Below are positions 56,423 through 64,000 of a DNA stretch of 64,000 nucleotides, one piece after another (within the stretch, counting starts at the first letter, position 1; each line of letters begins with the position of its first letter). Below the pieces are notes generated by a model. That model saw only the letters and a list, made by a program, of their open reading frames with translations. It was not told the origin of the DNA and ran no database searches. Position numbers and translations under genes: made by a program. The stretch comes from Neopestalotiopsis rosae (taxonomy: Eukaryota > Ascomycota > Sordariomycetes > Amphisphaeriales > Sporocadaceae), in NCBI GenBank assembly GCA_023078685.1, contig JALGAS010000002.1, forward strand, positions 248,001 to 312,000, given 5' to 3'.

Positions 56423-57067
56423 GATGGTCGATTAACGTGGAATACGTCCACAACGCAGCGGTGAACATGCACTGATTCGCAGGTGTATTTCAATTTGATT
56501 TCGATCCCTCGCAATCTCATATATTTAGAAAGTAAACCTTACATTTTACTAGAAACGGACGTTCTTGGTTCGACTATGAGAGTATATACCTGATTTTCAT
56601 TGCGAATTTCTATCTATTGTTTTTCTTATCGAGTCTGGTGCGTATCTACTGTTCCCAGGCGTAGTGGAGACCATGCTCGGAATCTAGCGGCTTGGGATCC
56701 CGAGAGTCGCTCGGATGTGTGATCCGGGCGCTATTATCAAGTACCGACCCAGTCCTCGTCTCATTGCAGCCCACTAAATGTGTTGCAACACATATGACTT
56801 GACTAAGAAAAGATATGACAATCATAAATTCTCGATACACGAAGTGCGGGCTTCCGCATCAGGAAATCAGCAGCTTTCGGCCCTCCGATCAACCAGTCCG
56901 GGCCCGCAATTCATGTTCGACCTCCGGAACCAGATCGCGATGCAGGCCTCGGATTTAACCAAGCCATACGATACTTCATCGAGACGACCTGACGATTTCG
57001 ACTTGACTCAACCAAAACGCGTTTATAACTCAAGATATACTTCGAGATCCACCGATACTTCACAGCC
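56423..57067. other. Divergent promoter between P5CDH and the RidA-type gene
   Basis: A 645-bp region with no reliable coding frame. The open frame 56778-57074 overlaps the RidA start region and lacks bias. Shared regulation of the two divergent genes is possible. Confidence 0.5.
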
Positions 57068-57838
57068 ATGTTGACCCGTGCAAGGCCGTCTATTGTCTTT
57101 GGTGCAAGGCAATTGGCATTTTCCTCTGTTGTGCAAAGCCGGACAGCACTACGGGCGCAGAGTAAAGCATCACAGAGCCTGCCGACCAGAATGCACTCTA
57201 CAATTCAAAACATCTTCACCAAGAAGAGTTATGCGCGTGAGTAGATGATCACATTGCATGTAGCTGCATCTCAAGAACTTCGGCTGACTTGCAACTCTCA
57301 CCACAGCTATCGGCCATTACGTAGGTCTCTCGACTCACTTCTCTTCCCTTATGCAATAGAAGTGAAGTTGACATGACACCCTCCGATTCTAGTCCCAGGC
57401 ATTTGCAGCCAATGGCCAAGTCTGGGTAGCAGGACAGGTAGCTGCTGACCCAAAAGGCAACCTGGTCCAAGGTTCCGTAACGGACCAGGCGCATCAGATC
57501 TGCAGAAACCTCAGCGAGATACTCAAGACCGCTAACTCAAGTCTGGAGAAAGTCGTCAAAGTGACGGTAAGTAAATTGCATGCTTGAATGGATACCGTTT
57601 CCTGATGATGAACTATTATGGCCCAAGAGCGTTACGAGACCGACATATGCTCTTCCACCAGATGTATTGGTTGTTGATTCGATGTGAACAGGTCTACGTC
57701 AATGACTTCTCGATCCTCCCGGAGTTCAATACTGTGTACAACGACTACTTCCCGCAAAAGCCCCCACGTACCTCGATGGAAGTGTCCAGACTGCCGCTAG
57801 ATGTTCAAATTGAAGTGGATGTCATCGCCATCATTTAG
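57068..57838 (+). CDS. mmf1: RidA/YjgF/Mmf1-family 2-iminobutanoate/2-iminopropanoate deaminase
   Basis: Four exons (57068-57236, 57307-57320, 57393-57566, 57692-57838), 167 residues. The 14-nt exon 2 encodes IGHY plus a split Pro; only its inclusion with acceptor 57392 yields the family signature APxIGxYSQAF. Later motifs are NGQVWVAGQVAADPKGNLVQ, YVNDFSILPEFNTVYNDYF and PRTSMEVSRLPLDVQIEVDV, with the conserved arginine in PPRTS. The N-terminal 50 residues are Arg/Ser-rich, consistent with mitochondrial import. RidA proteins hydrolyse reactive enamines and imines formed by PLP enzymes or amino-acid oxidation. Its location beside P5CDH suggests a protective role during amino-acid catabolism (inference). 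Confidence 0.9.
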
Positions 57839-60196
57839 ACTAGCGAGGCACATGTACAGCGACACTATGGGGATCAATCTGTGTTGACGACGGTATGGTA
57901 CATTGTCATGTTCTTCGTATGCTTTCAGCAATCAATACGAGCCGCCTTGGTTAGATCATCATATCACCAAACACCCTTATCCCAGTCCTATGCCGCGGAC
58001 TTCGGAAACACATACCAAGACGAGACATTAGACATGTTCTGATGTGGGCTTGACATATCTTATATCAGCATCCGATCCTGCTCAAAGGAGCGAGGAGATT
58101 GATCCACTGCTGAAGGAAAACAAAGGTTTTGTGTGTGCTAGACAACTCTCAACGACTCCTTCATATATGTCCTCCAATATCCAATACGTGGCATGTTTGT
58201 AAACGAGCTTATTCAGGGGAGACTTGTATCTGACCACATTGCTGGATCGAAGGGCAAAGGAACTTCTGGATAGTAGCTCAGCTTTTGACCCTCCGATTGA
58301 TTTCAGGGGAGCCAACCAACCTTTATCAATAATGCATCACACCAACCAGATCGAGCCTGAGTCTGTTACTCTTAAGTCCGCAAATGGTTCCCGATTCAAG
58401 TTGCTAGAGAAATTCATGCTGGTTAAAGTTAGGTCTGATTGTATCCGAAACCCGATCGGCCATGAGTGCTGACAAATGGTGTATGGCGAGAACACATCTT
58501 TTTCGATGGAATAGACAGCGCAGTATCATACGTCAACTCCGTTGTTGGTTTGCATAATCTTATGCAGAACTTACGGAATAGAAGTGAGCCGTCGCGGATG
58601 ACTAAGAGTTTCGGTGGATATCCACCTTAGCATAGCTCCGCCCATAACTCAAGGTAGTGTTGTGGAAAAGACTGGATCGGGGCTTGTATCAGTCATACTG
58701 TGTAAAGACAGAACCAGATGTTCTAAAATCCTTACTTTTGCGCTTTCGGATGGGCATATTGCCCCTTTCATGACGTTTCCGACCAATAAGATGGTTGCAC
58801 TATCAAGAACGACGAGTTCCATGCCATTTTGCGCAGGGGTAACATTATCTACGACTAAGAATACACAAGATTGTAACCTGCTCGACTTGCCATCTCTGCG
58901 TATATATTGTCAAAAAGTCATAAATAACTGGTAACAGCCCACCATACCATGGTACATTTCATCTCCGCTGGGTAGCTTCTCAAGTATCCTACTAATCGTT
59001 CATTCGACATTGCCATGCAAATGAATGACACCATAACGACTACTTACCTATCAAGGCATTTGCCCAGACAAGGTTAGTTTCAAAGGTATTCCGATATCAG
59101 CTGGCCACGAGCTCTTAAATCCCTGAGTCCCCGATGCTTGTTCCCAGCGTACATATTGAAGAGCAATTGAGCAATTGCTCTGACATGTGATAAAATCTGT
59201 CAACTTTTGAAGCATTTGCAGTCCGTTATGCACTTTAGATGTTTGTTCAGCCATCTTATCTTTCTATAGTATGGAAATGCCGTAGAATAAAGTAGGCCCA
59301 GGAGAAGATCACTAAAAAGACACACGTCGAGCCATTTTTCAGACTATCTGAACACACTTGACATACACGCACTATGGGTGCCGTAAGCCCAGCCACTCCA
59401 ACGGACCGGAGATTACTGCGGAGAGATATTTTTAACCTGCGGCACAAGAGCGCACTGAAGCAGAACAGCGAACAAAGCGAGACAAATTTTCTTTCCTAGA
59501 TACAATGCACAGCTTCGGAAAGAATTGCAGAGTGCATTCATAACCTATTGTGCATGACTAGTCGGAAACGTGGTGAACCGAGTCTAGTGCGCGCTGACCA
59601 ATTCTCCCCTGGCCTCAAAGTGGAATCATGGCCGGTATAATACCCCACCACTGATTCACTGCAACAGGTTCACCACTGATTTTGTCCTTCTTTGCAGATG
59701 AGAAGGGTCATATACTCGCTCTCATATCAATCTACTGAGACAATGTCCTACACTTAGTGAGGCGCTAGCCGAGCTATCTTGCTTGTGGCTTGCGTATCTA
59801 TGAGATGGCTATCCAGGCTATCGGGTTATGCAAAGAAGCTAACGACGGCATTCGGGATTCGACCGTATCGCTCTTCCCGGCGCGCTGCGATGCAATGCGA
59901 ATGCGAAGCTCAAACTTGCATCTGCTGGATTATGCAGCTTGTTGTGAAATTTATGAGCTTTTGTGAAGTGTTGAAGAAGAATGGAAGCTTTACGGATGTT
60001 TTCATCATTAAGTCCGGGCCAGACTCATATCATGACTACCGCCACTATATTTTCCTCCCTTTGTGCTCGGCTGCTTGCTGTTTGAGAGACGGATCATTTC
60101 ACCACAGAATCAGCCAACACTCATTCCCCGTCTCCGACTGCCGATACGATTCATTTTAAGAGAAACAGCACTCGAAACGACAACCGACAGCTAGTC
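57839..60196. other. 2.4-kb gene-free stretch
   Basis: I looked for coding frames, tRNAs and repeats on both strands and found nothing I can support; open frames at 58224-58472 and 58614-58934 lack recognisable motifs. The last few hundred bases hold the MFS transporter promoter. Confidence 0.45.
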
Positions 60197-62004
60197 ATGG
60201 AGGATCGTATCGAACCCGACCGGACAAAGTCGACAATACCACATTGGCGTCTAGTCATTGACCAGGCCGGCATCACGCCCGACGTCGCAGACTTCAAATA
60301 CCAGGGTTCTGGAACTGAAGAGGACCCGTATCTTGTGAGATGGATTCCTAACGATCCAAGAAACCCAATGCTTTTTGGCGAGTTCAAAAAGTGGCTCATC
60401 ACCATGGTGGTTGCCTTTGCCACTCTTGCCGTGGCGCTCGTATCGTCAGCCTATTCGGGTGGTGCAGCTGAGATCATTGTCCAGTTTGACATCAGTCAAG
60501 AGGTTGCCATTCTGGGCATATCCTTGTTTGTCGTTGGCTTTGCAGTTGGACCGCTGTTGTGGGCGCCGCTGAGCGAGATGTATGGCCGCCAAGTTCTCTT
60601 CTTCACAACATACGCTGCCTTGACAGCCTTCAATGCCGCTTGTGCTGGCGCTCAAAACCCACAGACGCTCATAATCTGTCGATTCTTTGCTGGAGTCTTT
60701 GGTTCATCCCCCTTGACGAATGCAGGCGGCGTCATCGCCGACATGTTTCCTGCGTCACAAAGAGGTCAAGCAATGGCCATCTTTGCCGCTGCACCGTTCC
60801 TTGGGCCTGTCATCGGTCCCGTTATTGGCGGCTTCCTCGGCGTCGGTGGAGGTTGGCGATGGGTCATGGGTCTTCTCGCTGCCCTTTCTGGAACACTTTG
60901 GATTCTGGGCACTTGCATTGTACCCGAAACATATGCGCCAGTTCTTTTACGCCAACGAGCAAGCCAGCTTTCGAAGCAGACGGGTCGATGCTATATGAGC
61001 CACATGGATCATGAGAGAGGACCAACTTCTTTGGCTGACTCGTTCAAAACAGCATTATCTAGACCATGGATATTGCTCTTCCAAGAACCCATCGTCTTCC
61101 TCCTCTCAGTTTACATAGCAATCATCTATGGAACTCTCTACATGCTATTTGCTGCATTTCCGATTGTATACCAACAGGGCCGTGGTTGGAGTGCGGGCAT
61201 AGGAGGTCTAGCCTTCCTCGGTATTCTCGTCGGGATGATTTTTGCGATCGCATACACATTTCCCGACAATGCCAGATACATACGGGTACAGCAAAAGCAC
61301 GGAGGCTTTGCACCCCCTGAAGCTCGCCTTCCACCTACACTTGTCGGCAGTATCTGTCTACCGATTGGTCTCTTCTGGTTCGCCTGGACCAACTCTCCAG
61401 ATTTGCATTGGGCAATCAGCATTGCGGCAGGAGCTCCATTCGGCTTTGGAATGGTCCTCGTCTTCTTGAGTGTCATGAACTACCTGATCGACTCTTATAC
61501 CATCTTTGCAGCTTCAGTGCTGGCAGCCAGTTCCGTACTTCGATCACTTTTTGGAGCCGCTTTCCCTTTGTTCACGAGCTACATGTACGCTGATCTTGGT
61601 ATCCACTGGGCGTCCTCTATCCCAGCATTCTTGGCTGTAGCTTGTGTGCCCTTTCCATTCTTGTTCTACAAGTACGGATCTGCTATCCGTGAGCGAGGCA
61701 AGTATGCTGCGCAGTCAGCCGCTTTTATGAGGAAGGCACAAGAGGCCATGTCCGATTCACCAGCGGAAACGTCTACAGGGGCAACAGGCCAGAAAGCTGT
61801 TGTAGAAAAGGTAAGTCACAAGAACCATATTTTGATGAGATGGATTCTAACCAGCATTAGCCACAGGGGCATGGCCGCCGCAGAGCTCCGAGTAACGCAA
61901 GTGCTACAACAATCGCGAATGACGAAACAACCTACGAGGGTAATCCGTATGATATTGATCGGGTCAATACAAGGGGATCATTTACTGGAGCGGCTGCTTC
62001 TTGA
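60197..62004 (+). CDS. MFS multidrug/polyamine-type exporter (DHA1 family)
   Basis: Two exons (60197-61810, 61861-62004), 585 residues. A soluble N-terminus (MEDRIEPDRTKSTIPHWRLV) with the acidic DPYLVRWIPNDPRNPMLFGE segment leads to twelve predicted helices in two bundles. The DHA1 motif A region reads GPLLWAPLSEMYGRQ; motif C is close to FLGPVIGPVIGGFLG. The tail after the intron is hydrophilic and ends EGNPYDIDRVNTRGSFTGAA, typical for this group. It should be a proton-coupled exporter of drugs, polyamines or secondary metabolites in the plasma membrane. The unspliced frame runs on to 62113 but the spliced tail matches the family better. Confidence 0.9.
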
Positions 62005-62826
62005 ACCTAGCCGAGAATCGAGTCATTGTGGAGGAAGTCAAATACCAAATGGGCCATTTCTTTGTGGCTCGAGCTGTGATGGTTCCCTTGATTTGCTTGT
62101 GGTTTGCGACTGACAGTGTCTGTCGCATTGAACATTTGGCACTGCCCACCCCTCCCATAAGGTCACTGATCAAGCCTCAAGACCTAGCTTTGCAGAAGAA
62201 GCAAGAGTGGTACGCTCTTATCGAAGGCACGGGCGGCTGGATGTCAGTATTCTGCGCGGATGGGTGTTTATCCCAGGGATTTGTACAGTAGGATAAGCTT
62301 GATTTAAGCGCTGCCGAATTCCGAGAATGTAGCTCATCTTGGCTCGTGTTCAGCCTATAAAACGGCAGCTTAGCGACGTGGGGCCCCTGAAGGATTTGGT
62401 GTCCGCAATTCGTGCCACACACTGCCTCACTGGTGGCCTCCGACAGAAAAATGCTATTAAGCAGGATCTGTCATCTGTCGCTCTTTCTTATGTTAATGAT
62501 CCAATATCATCAGTGCGCGGAATGAACCACCTTGAGACTTCTCCCCATCTTGTTGGATGAAACCTCCGTCTTTCTTCCTCGTTCAACAATTTCCCCCATC
62601 CAACTGTTCTCGCAACACTCCGTCATCGCACCTAACTATCGCTGTCCAAACCATCTGATTGATCCGGCGTTGAAAGGACTATTTATATTCATCCGTTTCA
62701 GCCTGAACTAATACGCTGCCACTTTCCGCAATTATGCCCCTGATTTCAATCTAGGCTTGAGTTTGGTACAGAATCCAGCCAAACACTTGGTCTTTCTTGC
62801 TTTTTCACAGCGCATACCTCACCACA
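62005..62826. other. Intergenic region before the terminal membrane-protein gene
   Basis: No gene supported. CTTTCTTCC- and CAACAATTTC-type pyrimidine-rich sequence at 62565-62640 and 62780-62825 looks like promoter and leader of the gene at 62827. Confidence 0.5.
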
Positions 62827-63551
62827 ATGGCTTTGCCAATTTTCAACTTCAATGCTCCCCGGAGATTGCCGCAACAGCCCAACCCAAACGCCGTCCGTGC
62901 CTATATCCGTGAGATTCTCATCACTAGGTTGGATACCACTCCATCATTTGCAGATGAAGTCGCCGAAAAGTGGCCCGTTCGTCGAACGTATCACCTCTAC
63001 ACAGCTTCTAGACAGAGGTTCGATGAAATCTTCGGCGCCGAGATAGGGCCTGTCCTGCATTCCGTGGTACATGAAGATATATCGGCGGACTGGTGGAATT
63101 CTTACGAGGCACTACTCAAGTCAGGTATGATTTTTGATGTCAACTTGCGCCCTCGAAGATGTGCTGATTCTGCGTAGCATGCTTTGCTATCTCCATTTGC
63201 TTGGCAGTCTATTTCTTCGTTCGTTCGTGCCGAGCACCGACGTCGCGAGGTGCTTGCAGTAAGTGACTTTCTTGTGCCGTCCGTTATCGTGGCAGGGTTC
63301 AAGAAGACGGTTCTGACCACGGTATCGCAGACTCATTGTTATGCTTCTTCGTGGCCGCAGGTCCATTGTTGTTGGTTTCGATTCTTGTCTGGCCTAATGG
63401 GCCCCGAGATCTATCTTTTCTGTTGTTCTTCAGTGTATTTTCCATGATCCCTGGTACTATTCTTGGCATTATCTTATGGATTGACTTGCTCGTGGAGAAG
63501 CAGGATAAGGAGAAGGCAGTCGAGCAGAGGCAAGAGAAGAAGAAGACGTGA
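62827..63551 (+). CDS. Small multi-pass membrane protein, function unknown
   Basis: Three exons (62827-63124, 63178-63258, 63331-63551) join in frame to 199 residues starting MALPIFNFNAPRRLPQQPNP. A soluble N-terminal half (about 95 residues) is followed by three hydrophobic helices: ACFAISICLAVYFFV, LLCFFVAAGPLLLVSILVW and FLLFFSVFSMIPGTILGIIL. The C-terminus is a charged Lys/Glu/Gln helix. Introns are short and canonical. I recognise no family; the topology could fit an endomembrane protein. Confidence 0.6.
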
Positions 63552-64000
63552 TATGCGACGCCCAGTACTTCGCCCTGTGTACTGCATCATCCCAAACAAC
63601 GGAGTCATGTCTTCTAGGTAAATACAGCATAAGTGTCGAATGATCCTAACACAAACACATTTGAAGAGCGCATAGCGATACACTATTTTATGCATGCCAA
63701 GGGCCATGGCTACTGGATCTGAAAGTGCAACGCCGTATTTCCTGTTCCAAAGAGGGATCATGTACCCACAATGCTAGCATACGGGCATCCTAGCATCAGT
63801 GCACTCGAAACGTGCCAGGAGGTTATCGCTCATCATAAACAAAACAATAGACTCTCCTAGTCGACCTGACATCGGCCTAGAATTATGATTGAGTCATACC
63901 GTCAGGGCCAAAGCAAAGCCATCACAAGTGATTGAAAGACATCGACAAGTTGAACCAGATTACAAGACAATTTTATTCATAATTCCTATCGCGAACATCA
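63552..64000. other. Right-hand end of the window
   Basis: No gene visible. A short minus-strand frame (63474-63761) overlaps the preceding gene and is a shadow. Confidence 0.5.

Noticed and set aside
61811..62113. Longer unspliced C-terminus for the MFS exporter
   Set aside because: The spliced tail ending EGNPYDIDRVNT matches the family, the intron is canonical, and the unspliced tail does not.

Overview
The window looks like nuclear DNA of a filamentous ascomycete, most likely Sordariomycetes and possibly Hypocreales (inference from protein style and gene content, not tested). Genes are interrupted by short GT-AG introns of about 45-110 nt with fungal branch sites, intergenic regions carry CT-rich leaders and TATA/CCAAT boxes, and a split-promoter tRNA-Gly is present.

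Layout. 1-5.2 kb: two housekeeping genes, inositol polyphosphate multikinase and the RNA kinase/cleavage factor Clp1. 5.4-14.0 kb (minus): an eight-exon gene for a 2714-residue polyketide synthase. It is one module of bacterial assembly-line type in the order carboxylic-acid ligase, ACP, KS, AT, DH, KR, ACP, TE. 14-22 kb: a sparse accessory region with an NTF2/SnoaL-like gene, a spliced unit of unknown nature behind a strong promoter, a broken gene, a small membrane protein and an alpha/beta hydrolase. 22.3-26 kb (minus): secreted GH43 arabinanase and GH5 endoglucanase with C-terminal accessory domains. 27.5-30.3 kb: a membrane-protein gene split by a 0.73-kb inverted-repeat element carrying a minisatellite. 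30.6-34.1 kb: an SDR and an MDR oxidoreductase. 34.6 kb: tRNA-Gly(GCC). 37.7-44.3 kb: a secreted eight-cysteine protein, a small membrane protein, a secreted FAD oxidase, an ABM-fold monooxygenase, and a metallo-beta-lactamase relic that has lost its metal-binding core. 44.4-47.5 kb (minus): an ankyrin protein and a 6PGDH-like dehydrogenase. 48.5-57.8 kb: a proline-utilisation cluster (proline dehydrogenase, flavin-reductase-like protein, PrnA-type regulator, P5C dehydrogenase) with a RidA-type deaminase next to it. 60-63.5 kb: an MFS exporter and a small membrane protein.

How the genes work together. The proline cluster is a coherent pathway: proline to P5C (PRODH), P5C to glutamate (P5CDH), with a Zn2Cys6 regulator between them and RidA able to clear reactive imines. 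No proline permease is seen. The PKS is predicted to load a free carboxylic acid, add one malonyl unit, reduce and dehydrate it, and release an alpha,beta-unsaturated product through the TE. The NTF2-like protein, hydrolase, SDR and enoyl-reductase-like MDR downstream are possible tailoring partners, but glycoside hydrolases and relics lie among them, so cluster membership is inference. The PKS is the most interesting object in the window.
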